Shown here in pieces: positions 36,901 through 44,866 of a stretch of DNA of 64,000 nucleotides. Position 1 is the stretch's first letter. Each line of letters opens with the position of its first letter. The DNA lies in contig NZ_CP172346.1 in assembly GCF_044336245.1 (NCBI RefSeq), positions 3,906,001 to 3,970,000 on the forward strand, written 5' to 3'. The notes below the pieces were generated by a model. The model was given only the letters and a program-made list of their open reading frames with translations, did no database searches and had not been told where the DNA came from. This stretch comes from Schlesneria sphaerica. GTDB taxonomy: Bacteria; Planctomycetota; Planctomycetia; Planctomycetales; Planctomycetaceae. Made by a program: the position numbers and the translations under genes.

Positions 36901-37141
36901 CCTGGTGCAGATGGAAGCGGGCCTGGTTGAAGATGCTGGCAAGTCGATCCGTCAGGCATTGCAGACGAATCCTGCGACGCCACTGCGACCCATTCTGCGG
37001 TTTTATCTGGAATGTCTGACGGGGGAACAAGTGGAGCTCGAACCCCCTGCTGCAGACGTGGAAGAAGTCGATGATCTCGTGGAATCTCCCCCGACAGACT
37101 CGGCCGAGAGCAAAGAGAAGACGGAATCGCCCCAGAAATGA
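33947..37141 (+). CDS. Large membrane protein with C-terminal TPR-like region
   Basis: A 1064-residue protein. An acidic, Ser/Thr/Pro-rich cytoplasmic N-terminus (about 85 residues) precedes about ten membrane helices, the first being FVLRWVVVGLALLLGISQIS. The loops contain GT-C-like features (SETRTLVHLKTGQYLLQNG, then YTASERRWVNLSWLFD). After the last helix (LSFFAFAWLILSGRL, near residue 470) comes a soluble region: DLMIWGGVKPFVDSRAGLYFG, then helical repeats resembling TPRs (EPNSAEGYRVLGMSYSLLGQ). The C-terminal 40 residues are acidic and disordered. The layout resembles membrane proteins related to polyprenyl-linked glycosyltransferases, but I do not recognise a family. Start choice is uncertain: TTG 33938, ATG 33947 or GTG 34024. 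Confidence 0.72.
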   Translation: MVDPRKTVCVPSISFGVRGDTSKSDNVIESSDETIDPKSTPDPLPETATSPAESSAVPSPEDPLADDGLPEWEPLTPELVEDEAIRGDFVLRWVVVGLALLLGISQISETRTLVHLKTGQYLLQNGLLPPAKDVFSYTASERRWVNLSWLFDVVSAGFYAIGGGIGLSVVQGLLAALTFGLLVHALRMNIRTWWGSLCAALALLVCYPQFTIQPELVTLLGVSLVLWILVKSEESEESGRVWLLVPTLLVWAQLDPRAWIGFLLILAWTAGEWLSDSASGTGLRRRLTQVTAASFIVMAVHPFTYEVWLAPLRLYSTEYPAFRFAYPQPSVADQIYHPLVKPFFWRTINHRSIATLVLFGMTIVTMLLNRSRVRVSHYLAFLSVNVLSLFAMHELAVASLVNCVICTVNAQEWYRDRFGQVYSIDWRELLFSRGGRAVTVLSFFAFAWLILSGRLDGPAGKRTGMGFDSHLAAAMSEYQDITADLVDQTPFNFSLRQGDLMIWGGVKPFVDSRAGLYFGKGTSNLLDLHNRTRKALRQKQDNVIGSGEPEVWKATFDKYQLRQAWPRLNGPVPPPDYPTFFSLLSSDEFELASLKSATAIFVRTDTTDPLTTNYRKDHPFDLVKWGFRTPAVSTEDLTREWSKPATTYDNLFSLRRPTIPAGVQAGQHFIQLGTLTGGMPNSARAACALLAIRHANEGLREEPNSAEGYRVLGMSYSLLGQLETMIVNQGDAPGGSNLLRYYQTIVALRQAATLEPDDAGTLQMLLRQYQMMDKRDVQLNLLNKLKVLRPYSKSMTTEQRQEREAIIDAIDQLSEPMAQIESAISKRLDDGSDRFQVASGAYQMGYLLSAIKILEEDAIYLERNPPAKLALASWLLEVGQGVDAEGLLESLEGFATDTSLTGWRDSAAITALCLANHVRTIKLWTDQRSAVATQPVPLALYTLPFLTLNPLWMGPDSYPSSSINANAGLVQGLRFEGANLTYQIALVQMEAGLVEDAGKSIRQALQTNPATPLRPILRFYLECLTGEQVELEPPAADVEEVDDLVESPPTDSAESKEKTESPQK

Positions 37142-37256
37142 GGATTGACGAGACGCGTGCAGTGCAGCACATTTGGCAAGAACCGCTAAGATAGCCTTCC
37201 GAGCCGTCGTCGGAACGGCTGATTCACGAAAACGTAAACAGGCGATATGCAGCCGC

Positions 37257-38234
37257 ATGCACTCTGCGACACTGGTTGTTGAAAGTTATTTATCGGGATG
37301 TCGCGTCGACACATTTCTGGTGAAGCATTTTCGCAGCTACACCGCGTGGCGAATGCACCGGATGGTCCGTGCCGGGCAGGTCACCGTGGAAGGGGTCGTG
37401 GCTGCCCCGGAACGTCGTGTCTTTACCAATGAAGTGGTTACGGTTCGGCTGCTCGAGCCCCCCGACAACCTGATGCCGGCCGAAGAGATTTCGTTCGGTG
37501 TCGTGTTTGAAGACCAGTGGCTGCTCATCGTTAACAAGCCTGCGGGCTTGATTGTCCATCCGACGGGGCAGAACCCTTCCGGCACGCTCACAAACGCAGT
37601 CCAGCATTATCTCGATCAGAATGCCCAGTTTCCCGGCCAGTTCAAGCCGGGGGTCGTACATCGGCTGGATCGGGATACCAGTGGTGTTGTCGCTCTGGCC
37701 AAAGATCATCTTTCGCATCGGCTGCTCTCCATGCAGTTTCAGCGAGAGCGAATTTCGAAATCGTATCTGGCACTCGTAGACGGAGTGCTAAAAGAGGATT
37801 CCGGGACGATCGATCTGCCGATTGGGCGTGCTCGCAGCGGTGCCAGCGCATTGATGTCCTGCCAGGCCGACGCCATTGATGCCAAGGCGTCAAAGACGAG
37901 CTTCGAGGTGATTGAGCGGTTTTCCCGACATACTCTGGTGAAGGCTAAGCCCCGCACGGGGCGGCTGCACCAGATTCGCGTCCACTTGTCGACCATCGGC
38001 CACCCCGTCGTCGGGGACGATTTCTACGGACCGTTCGGGGAACTGAAACCCGATCGTGTTCGACCTGTCGCCGGCGGGCCCGAACTTGCCCCCATGTCAC
38101 CGTATATTCCCCGGCAGGCCCTCCACGCCGCCGAACTGTCGTTCGCACACCCCATGACGAGCGAATGGCACACCTTCACGGCCCCTCTTCCTCCGGACTT
38201 CGAGCAGGCTCTGGATCTCGTGCGTGCCATCTGA
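37257..38234 (+). CDS. RluA-family RNA pseudouridine synthase
   Basis: A 325-residue enzyme that converts uridine to pseudouridine in rRNA or tRNA. An N-terminal S4-type RNA-binding segment (VDTFLVKHFRSYTAWRMHRM, then GQVTVEG) precedes the catalytic domain with NKPAGLIVHPTG and VVHRLDRDTSGVVALAK, whose Asp in HRLDRDTSG is the nucleophile. KSYLALVDGVL and GRLHQIRVHLSTIGHPVVGD are also typical. RluD-like enzymes have this S4 domain, but I cannot tell RluC, RluD and other subtypes apart. The start is the ATG at 37257; the frame upstream has no similarity. The gene follows the large membrane protein by 115 bp. Confidence 0.93.
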   Translation: MHSATLVVESYLSGCRVDTFLVKHFRSYTAWRMHRMVRAGQVTVEGVVAAPERRVFTNEVVTVRLLEPPDNLMPAEEISFGVVFEDQWLLIVNKPAGLIVHPTGQNPSGTLTNAVQHYLDQNAQFPGQFKPGVVHRLDRDTSGVVALAKDHLSHRLLSMQFQRERISKSYLALVDGVLKEDSGTIDLPIGRARSGASALMSCQADAIDAKASKTSFEVIERFSRHTLVKAKPRTGRLHQIRVHLSTIGHPVVGDDFYGPFGELKPDRVRPVAGGPELAPMSPYIPRQALHAAELSFAHPMTSEWHTFTAPLPPDFEQALDLVRAI

Positions 38235-38376
38235 TCAGCGGTTGCTGAGTTGAGGGAACGGATGATCCCGGCTTCTGCTCCGGCAGAAGATGCCTATTCA
38301 GAAATTGGCCGTTTTGCTATCTAGCGGCCGAAATCGCCGTTTCTTTCTGAGACGGTTCTTGCGAAGGACGCATGAA

Positions 38377-39735
38377 ATGGCACGGAAGTCCGTATTTCTG
38401 ATGATATTGATGACCTGGGTCACTGGCTGCACCAGCAGTGATCCCATGGGCCTGCGTTCGTCATATCGTGACCGCGTCGTCCCGCCGACCAATACACGTT
38501 CGATCTCCAATCCTCCGATTGCGGGTCAACCGCCGCAGCTTGCTCAAGCTGCCAGAGCGGGCCAGTTTGGCATTCTACCGGGTGCCGCGGTCTCTCAAAT
38601 GGCTCATACGCGACCCGCAGCGGGGAATTATCCGCTGCTGGCCAGTGCTGGTGGCCAGTTCGACGGTCGGGCAATGCCTGTGATGAATGGCCGACCAGGC
38701 ATGGGGTACGCGGGAGCTCCTTACCAGATGGCCTCGTCCGCTTCGGCCGCAGCCATCGCGGATGGTGTCGCACCGGCTCCCGCCCAGGACCTGAAGTACC
38801 GAGGTGGGCGAACCATCCGCGATCTCAAGTACATGAATATCTATGTCGGGGACTCCGAAGCATGGGATTCCAGTGACTGGCGAAGTATCGACAAAAAGCT
38901 GGCTGCAGCGATGGCGGATCGACGACTGAACAATGTGCTTGTGCAATACTTTGATAACAAGCCGATCTCGTCACAGTTCGTGGGCTCGTTCTTTCTGACA
39001 GGTTGGAAACCGCAGCGTGTAACGAAGGCCGAACTGGAAGCGCAGATTGAAAGCCTTTACCGCCAGAAACTGTTTAACGGACGCGATCTTGCCAACACTG
39101 TGGTGAACTTCATGTTGCCCAAAGGATGTGTTCTGGCAGATCCCAACGGTGGATCGTCCGAGGATTCCACAGCGGGGCTGGCGGGCTACCACGGTTCTGT
39201 CCGGCCTGACGACAACACGATCTATTACGCCGTCGGTGTCTACTCGGAACGCCTCTCTGGTGGTCGAACCAACGGAATTCCGGTCTTTGACGCCAGCTGG
39301 AAGAATGTTGTCGCGACGTTCTATCACCAGTTGCAGGAAGTACGAACCGATCCGGATGTCGATGATGCACTTGAAAGTCCCAATGGGAAGGGCTTCCTGG
39401 GATGGACCTCGGACAATGGTGATGAGATCGCCGACTATCCGATTTCGGAAGCGGTCGATCTGGCTGTCGCCTTTCGAGAAATCCCCCTGGCGGATGGAAG
39501 TGGCACGGCACCGATTCAGTTGATGTATTCGAACGCCGTCCACGGACCTGAAGGCCCGATCGAATACCCCCACGGGACTCAGCCACCCCCGGCGAACAAC
39601 ACGCCTGATAATCCACCGCCGACGAACGGTCCCACGGTACCGGCGAATCTGCCGCCGCAGATCCAGAAGATGATCAGGGAATGGGATCAGATGGAAGACT
39701 ACGTCAAGCAGGCCATCCTCAAACTGCTGTCGTGA
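38377..39735 (+). CDS. Exported lipoprotein of unknown function
   Basis: A 452-residue protein. The ATG at 38377 has AAGGA eight bases upstream. The signal peptide VFLMILMTWVTGCTSSDP has a lipobox with Cys21, so it should be lipid-anchored. Residues of about 40-145 are Ala/Gly/Pro/Met-rich and probably disordered. The main domain, from about 160, begins YRGGRTIRDLKYMNIYVGDS and includes DDNTIYYAVGVYSERLSGG and DASWKNVVATFYHQLQEVRTDPD. That last region has hints of a protease-like fold but no clear active site. A Pro/Asn/Thr-rich linker (PPPANNTPDNPPPTNGP) precedes the C-terminal helix. No family recognised. Confidence 0.75.
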   Translation: MARKSVFLMILMTWVTGCTSSDPMGLRSSYRDRVVPPTNTRSISNPPIAGQPPQLAQAARAGQFGILPGAAVSQMAHTRPAAGNYPLLASAGGQFDGRAMPVMNGRPGMGYAGAPYQMASSASAAAIADGVAPAPAQDLKYRGGRTIRDLKYMNIYVGDSEAWDSSDWRSIDKKLAAAMADRRLNNVLVQYFDNKPISSQFVGSFFLTGWKPQRVTKAELEAQIESLYRQKLFNGRDLANTVVNFMLPKGCVLADPNGGSSEDSTAGLAGYHGSVRPDDNTIYYAVGVYSERLSGGRTNGIPVFDASWKNVVATFYHQLQEVRTDPDVDDALESPNGKGFLGWTSDNGDEIADYPISEAVDLAVAFREIPLADGSGTAPIQLMYSNAVHGPEGPIEYPHGTQPPPANNTPDNPPPTNGPTVPANLPPQIQKMIREWDQMEDYVKQAILKLLS

Positions 39736-39838
39736 GGAAGACCGGGCGGCGGACATGGGATGTCCGCAGACAGACGCGAGTAGCGTCGAAGAATTGCAGT
39801 TGAACGGCTTACATGGCTCCTCATTCGGAACGAGATTG

Positions 39839-40696
39839 ATGAAATCAATTCGAGGCAAACAGGCATTGGTCACGGGTGGTGCGTCGGGCCTCGGTCGTGG
39901 AATCGCACTCGCGCTGGCTCGTGAGGGTGCCGACGTCTACCTGTGGGACGTGAACGCAGAGGGGATGGCCGCCGTCGGCGACGAAATTCGCGCCCTGGGT
40001 GTGAGTTCTGCCTCACGAAAGGTCGATCTGACGAAGCCAGCCGAGATTACGGCAGCCGTCACGGCACTGACAGAAGAGTGGGGCGGTGTCGATATTCTTG
40101 TGAACAACGCGGGCGTCGCTTTCTACGGTCCGACGCACACGATGACCGCCGAGCAGTGGGAATGGTTAATGGGAATTAATCTGCTCGCTCCGATTCAGAT
40201 TACCCGAGAGTTACTGCCGTCTTTGCTGGAACGTCCGGAAGGACATATTCTGAATGTTTGCAGTATCGCGGGCCTCGTGGCAGGAGGCCGCTTCGCCGGC
40301 TATCACACCAGCAAATTTGGTTTGATTGGATTCTCGGAATCGCTGCGAGCCGAGTACGGACGCCGCGGGCTGCACGTCACGTCGCTGTGTCCCGGCCCCG
40401 TCAAAACAGATCTGTACCGTAAGTGTGCCACCAGCAAGGAACGGAAGACGGTTCCCGAACCACCCCAGTGGGTCTGCACCACTGTGGATGCCGTTGCCCG
40501 GAAGGCGATCAGAGCGATCAGGTACAATCACCGCATGCCCCTCGTCGGGCTGCTGGCTCACTTTCTGTGGAATATGAAGTGGATTGCCCCCGGATTTCTC
40601 GATTTTCTCAATCACTTCCGCCGGAAAAAACGCGTTGCTTCCAATCCCACAGAATCCCAACCGAAAGAAAATGCCTCGCTCAAGCGGGCTGCATGA
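39839..40696 (+). CDS. Short-chain dehydrogenase/reductase
   Basis: A 285-residue classical SDR. The NAD(P)-binding loop is TGGASGLGRGIALAL near residue 12, followed by DVNAEG, a cofactor-selecting Asp that suggests NAD. NNAG occurs in ILVNNAGVAFYGPT, the catalytic Ser lies in NVCSIAGLVAGGRFAG, and Tyr/Lys are in YHTSKFG (YxxxK). A C-terminal extension with an amphipathic or membrane-binding stretch (LVGLLAHFLWNMKWIAPGFL) and a basic tail (HFRRKKRV) resembles membrane-associated SDRs acting on lipids or retinoids. Start: the ATG at 39839. It converges with the WD40 pseudogene. Confidence 0.92.
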   Translation: MKSIRGKQALVTGGASGLGRGIALALAREGADVYLWDVNAEGMAAVGDEIRALGVSSASRKVDLTKPAEITAAVTALTEEWGGVDILVNNAGVAFYGPTHTMTAEQWEWLMGINLLAPIQITRELLPSLLERPEGHILNVCSIAGLVAGGRFAGYHTSKFGLIGFSESLRAEYGRRGLHVTSLCPGPVKTDLYRKCATSKERKTVPEPPQWVCTTVDAVARKAIRAIRYNHRMPLVGLLAHFLWNMKWIAPGFLDFLNHFRRKKRVASNPTESQPKENASLKRAA

Positions 40697-40827
40697 TTCG
40701 GTAGATCACGTCAGAAAGTCACTGGTCGTGTAAAAAGTGGATTGCAGGGCATTCCCAATTTGAAATGTCACGTAACGTCACAGGACCTGTGGCAGGCCGG
40801 AGGTCAGCGGAGTCTGATCGACGGTCT

Positions 40828-40846
40828 GAGGGTAGGTAGGACCCTC
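40828..40846. terminator. Short hairpin between the SDR gene and the WD40 pseudogene
   Basis: GAGGGT (40828-40833) pairs with ACCCTC (40841-40846) around a 7-base loop in the 151-bp gap between convergent transcripts. The stem is only 6 bp and there is no clear T-tract, so it is a weak candidate. Confidence 0.25.
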
Positions 40847-40847
40847 C

Positions 40848-42227
40848 CTATTCTCGCGACGTCAGATCGAATCTCTCGAACTGATCCTCATAGTGGATCG
40901 TGAAGGTTTGGTTGTCAGAAGACAGATCGAACGCTTTGACCGGGACATGCCAGCTCAATAGTTCGGTGCCGGTGCGGACATTCCAGAACCGCAGGTTGTG
41001 ACCGGCATCCAGCGCAATCAGCGTTTTCCCTTCATTCGTGAAGAGGAGTTTTTCCACCGTTCCGACATGTCCGAAGATGGTCGACTGAAGTTTGTTGGAA
41101 TGGGCATTAACGAGTTCAATGCGTCGGTCGCCATAAGCGACCGCCAGCATTTGCCCATCGTTCGAGACGGCGATGCATCCCACGTCACGGCCCGGAATCG
41201 GATGCTTACTCAGAATGTCGCCTGTCCTGAGCTGAATCTGTAACAGTCGGGAACCCGTCACGGTCCACATGGTGTCGTTGCAGGTGTCGAACGCGAGGCG
41301 GTTTGGCACTATGTTTGAAAGAGAATAGGCAAAGGCAGGTTGCTGGTTCTCACTGTTCCACGCCCGCACTCGCAACTCCGGAATGGTATCGATTCCGACC
41401 AGCGTCACCTCGTCTGAGAGAAATGACAGGATGGGGGGATACTGGCCTTGTGAAGTCTCATTGGCGATCGGCAGAAGCTTCAGGTGGGGTTCCGCCTTGC
41501 CTGCCAGAATTGCTTTCGACCGGGTGCTGACTGCCACCCGGCTTCCCGACGCGGGCGCCACTGTCTGGAAGATCGGACCATATTCCTGCGCCAATGTGAT
41601 TTCCGTGACGGGTCTCAAGTCATCAAGTGAATCGAGTCGCAATTTCCCTTCACGGATAGAGGCTAATGCCCTCATCGACGACAGGGTCAACAGGTTCTGA
41701 GGTTCCTCCTGAATCGTCATTCGGGCTGTGGATTTTTGGACTCGAGGCCATTTGATGACATGACCGTCGAAACCTGTCGAAATGATGTGTCGACTGTTGG
41801 CGGTAAAGACCACGCTGCGGGCGGGCCGAGAGTGAGCGGCCCAATGAGTCTATGCGTGAAGGTTTTCATTGATCACGGGCTTATCGGCGTTCTTCCATTC
41901 CACGATGTGAATCGCGCCCGATCGTTCCGCGACAGCGAGAAACTCGCCGTCAGGTGAAAATGAGAGTTCGTTTAATTTCTCGACCAGCCGCCATCTTCGT
42001 ACTCGGACAGCTGCTTGAAGTCTCCAGATTTCTAATTCCCCCCACAGCCCGCCGATGGCGATATGTGATGGCAGGCGGCCTGTAAGCGTCTTCTCCTGGC
42101 CACGCTTGAGGGATGTTAAGCGTGCCTGATTCCCCAGGTGCAGTGTGGATGTCGTTGCTTCGGCAGGATTCTCCTGGAAGCACCGCTCGTTCTGATCGAG
42201 GTGGCCTGATCCTGCTGGGGTGGTCAC
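40848..42227 (-). pseudogene. WD40-repeat protein gene interrupted by an in-frame stop
   Basis: Two minus-strand open frames, 41850-42227 (from a GTG) and 40848-41813, are in the same phase and separated by one TAG at 41850-41852. Reading through gives ENLHA, stop, then THWAAHSRPARSVVFTANSR, which continues the WD40 pattern on both sides. Upstream units include LNELSFSPDGEFLAVAERSG and IHIVEWKN; downstream ones include ISTGFDGHVIKW, GCIAVSNDGQMLAVAYGDRR and GHVGTVEKLLFTNEGKTLIALDAG. The 5' part has no signal peptide and looks truncated, since the frame closes again near 42290. WD40 proteins are beta-propeller scaffolds, in this phylum often fused to kinases or export signals. Two separate genes are less likely because the repeat is split at the stop. 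Confidence 0.75.
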
Positions 42228-42580
42228 GCTGCAAACTGCCTCTGAATCTTCTGTCGAATGAGCGTCTCTCTTCTTTCCAGCGAGTGTAATGGATGATCAG
42301 TAAATCAAAAGACAATTTCTAACCGAATGGAAGTGAATTTCACGTCGACCACATCAGGGTCGATGTCGGCCGGGACGGAAGCGATTCCTTGGGGAAACTA
42401 GGCGACTTGTTCGAGCTGAACGTTTTCTCAAATCCGCTTTGCAGCGCGATCCTCGGGAGCAGCAAGGGGTGAGACAGGTCACGGAACGTGGCTCTTTCCT
42501 CGGTCTCGCTCCTGCGGCACGTGATCTGCGACGGATTTTCCCAGGGGCCACGAAAACGACTTTCACTAAGGAACGTGATC
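42228..42580. other. Intergenic region upstream of small hypothetical genes
   Basis: About 350 bp. Near the pseudogene the WD40 phase stays open for some twenty codons (including a TLAGKK-like phrase), probably decayed coding sequence. The rest shows no coding features on either strand. The ribosome-binding site of the small basic protein lies at the right edge. Confidence 0.35.
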
Positions 42581-42739
42581 ATGGGTAATCAATCCAAGAA
42601 GTCCACCGATGCTTCGAAGAAAAGTACTGCCGCGTCATCGAATGACTCCCCAACCGCTGTTCAGAAAGCCAAAAAGGCGACGCTGGACATGGTGAAGCAT
42701 CCTCAAAAAACAGGTCGGAGAACTTCCGATCGGGACTGA
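42581..42739 (+). CDS. Small basic Ser/Lys-rich protein
   Basis: A 52-residue protein, MGNQSKKSTDASKKSTAASS at the start, then a Lys-rich helix QKAKKATLDMVKHP. The AAGGA eight bases before the ATG supports real translation. It is too short for a family call. Composition (Lys, Ser, Thr, Ala) suggests a disordered, nucleic-acid-binding or histone-like tail, which is only inference. It is followed after 16 bp by a small membrane protein gene, so the two may be co-transcribed. Confidence 0.55.
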   Translation: MGNQSKKSTDASKKSTAASSNDSPTAVQKAKKATLDMVKHPQKTGRRTSDRD

Positions 42740-42755
42740 CTACGGAGAGTTCACA

Positions 42756-43244
42756 GTGGCGAGCGATCGAGCAACCCGCTGGCCGATGCCACAGGTCGAG
42801 CCGGTCGCCGCCCACTCTGTAAGGACCAGCCAGATGAGCAGCCGTGCGTGGATCCACTCTGATTTCTCGTTTGCTGATGGGCTGCTGGCCACGACAGCGG
42901 CGCTGCTGGGTCTGGTGAGCGGAGAGATCATGTCCTGGCAATTCGTCAGTGAGCTGACGTTTGCCTCTGCCGGGCAGGCTGTGGTTTTCGCCACACTCAT
43001 TGGCGTCGTCTGCGGAGTGACCGTCCGCCGGCACTTTGGTTTCTGTCTGTTCTGGTTCGTATGCGGCTTTTGCGTCGGTGAGTTTGCCGGACTCCGTCCT
43101 GGTCCCGAACTGGGTGACACCGTGCAGAAGTTCACCCTGTCTGTGGCGACCTTAAATCTGGCTCCACTGGTAGCCGCCTGCGGGACCTGTTCGGGCCACG
43201 AGCTTCAGAAGCTGCTTCTTCAGCAGACCTCTTCGCATACTTAG
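42756..43244 (+). CDS. Small membrane protein of unknown function
   Basis: A 162-residue protein from a GTG with GGAG eight bases upstream. After about 35 polar residues there are roughly four hydrophobic segments: ADGLLATTAALLGLVSGEIM, FASAGQAVVFATLIGVVCGV, HFGFCLFWFVCGFCVGEFAG and TLSVATLNLAPLVAACGT. Cysteines are frequent (LVAACGTCSGHEL near the end), which could bind metal or form disulfides. I do not recognise a family. It lies just after the small basic protein, with the PKD protein gene 279 bp downstream. Confidence 0.6.
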   Translation: MASDRATRWPMPQVEPVAAHSVRTSQMSSRAWIHSDFSFADGLLATTAALLGLVSGEIMSWQFVSELTFASAGQAVVFATLIGVVCGVTVRRHFGFCLFWFVCGFCVGEFAGLRPGPELGDTVQKFTLSVATLNLAPLVAACGTCSGHELQKLLLQQTSSHT

Positions 43245-43523
43245 CGAATCGCCACGACTCGACGAAGCGTGATTCCATCGCCCCTTTCGTCTGCAACGAT
43301 AACGTCTCTGCGCGCTGAGGATGGAGACTTACTCACTTTGTCCTACTGCCTGTTCGTTTCCACTGGAAAGGAGCAGTGCGTCCTCCCCAAACCCGCCGAC
43401 CCGTTCTATGGGAATCAACTGCCGGGCACGCTAGAGTCAAAGTCTCCCTCGTGAGACGGTGGCGAGGTGAACGAACTCGATGCAGAACCCTTTCGATCTC
43501 TCTGGAAAGAGCGAGTCGTCCCG

Positions 43524-44672
43524 ATGCAGAAAATACACAAGCCCAGCATACTCATCGTGCTGATGTTATCGGCCTTCGCCCTCTGGTCTGGCCCTGAATC
43601 GACGACCCTCCTGCAGGCTGCCGATGAGGAGCCGTCTGCGGGAAAGCGGGGCCTCGAGCGACCTGACGTCGAGTTCAAAATCTTTCAGTTTCCTGCAAAC
43701 AAGATACCTCGAATTGATGGTTCGTCTGAAGACTGGTCGATTGTCCCTGCGGACTACGCCATTGGGACAGATCAGCTTCGCGAAACGGTGAAAGGCATCG
43801 ATCAACATGATCCGACCGATCTCGATGTCACGGTGAAAGTGGGCTGGGTCAAAGGGCTGAACCAGCTCTATTTTCTCTACGAAGCGACCGACAACTACTG
43901 GGACTTCTCCCACGATGATCTGCACAATGACATCTTTGAAGTCGTGATTGATGCCGACCGTTCGGGGGGGCCCTTCATTCGGCAGATGCATCCCGACGTG
44001 ACGTTGCGAGAGAAGCTGGAGACTCACTTTCAGTTTCACGGCGTCCATGCCCAGAACTATCACATCTTCACACCTGCGGAAGGGAAGGACTGGTGCATGG
44101 TCTGGGGAGGGCAGCCGTGGATTAAAGACCTTCCGTATGCCAACGCGGCTGATCAGTACAACTTCAAGCCGGGCGAAGGTGGTAAGCTGGTCCTCGAGTT
44201 CTTCGTTACACCCTTCGACTACGCTCCGAAAGATCCTGCACGAGCCATTCCTTCCCGGTTGGTGGAAGATTCCATCATCGGCATGTCGTGGGCCATCCTC
44301 GATTACGACGATGTCAACGCGGCTCAGTACCGCGGATTCTGGAATCTGTCGCATAAAACGACCATGTACGGCGATGCTTCCGACCTGATTGCATTTCGAC
44401 TGATGCCCCTCGAAAAAACGATCCGAAAGCCGCTGGAGGTCGACTGGTCATTTCAAGTTGTTGATCCGGTCGCAAGGCTCGTTGCTTTCCACGACCGTTC
44501 TGTCGGCAAAGTCACCTCCTGGTACTGGGACTTTGGTGATGGAAGTCATTCCCGTGAGCAACACCCCCAGCATCGGTATAAGGAACCTGGCGAGTTCATC
44601 GTCACGCTGAAAGTGGAAGGTCCCGAAGGCAAAGGTAAACGGACCAGGATCTGGGACGTGACACTCCCCTGA
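43524..44672 (+). CDS. Exported sugar-binding-like protein with C-terminal PKD domain
   Basis: A 382-residue exported protein from the ATG at 43524 (signal peptide SILIVLMLSAFALWS, cleavage probably near LQAADEE). The N-terminal domain (about 50-290) has the pattern of CBM9-like or DOMON-like beta sandwiches: IPRIDGSSEDWSIVPADYAI, LNQLYFLYEATDNYWDF and DIFEVVIDADRSGG. The C-terminal domain (about 295-382) is PKD-type, with SWYWDFGDGSHSREQHPQHR and RYKEPGEFIVTLKVEG. PKD modules mediate protein or carbohydrate contacts outside the cell. It is followed 194 bp later by the sugar dehydrogenase gene, so a shared role in carbohydrate handling is plausible but unproven. Confidence 0.82.
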   Translation: MQKIHKPSILIVLMLSAFALWSGPESTTLLQAADEEPSAGKRGLERPDVEFKIFQFPANKIPRIDGSSEDWSIVPADYAIGTDQLRETVKGIDQHDPTDLDVTVKVGWVKGLNQLYFLYEATDNYWDFSHDDLHNDIFEVVIDADRSGGPFIRQMHPDVTLREKLETHFQFHGVHAQNYHIFTPAEGKDWCMVWGGQPWIKDLPYANAADQYNFKPGEGGKLVLEFFVTPFDYAPKDPARAIPSRLVEDSIIGMSWAILDYDDVNAAQYRGFWNLSHKTTMYGDASDLIAFRLMPLEKTIRKPLEVDWSFQVVDPVARLVAFHDRSVGKVTSWYWDFGDGSHSREQHPQHRYKEPGEFIVTLKVEGPEGKGKRTRIWDVTLP

Positions 44673-44866
44673 AACCGTCCACCCCGTGAAGAACATCGCC
44701 GCTCGATCAACAATCCCTGGCAGACCGGCGACGTTTTTATTCTGCTGTTCAGAATGTGGAACTGAGACCCTCAAAGCCACCTCCGCCGCAGTCCTCAGTC
44801 ACGACTGTTTCCTGATATGGCCCACACGTTCGACCGGATTTTTAGATCGAAGGAATCGCAGTCCTC

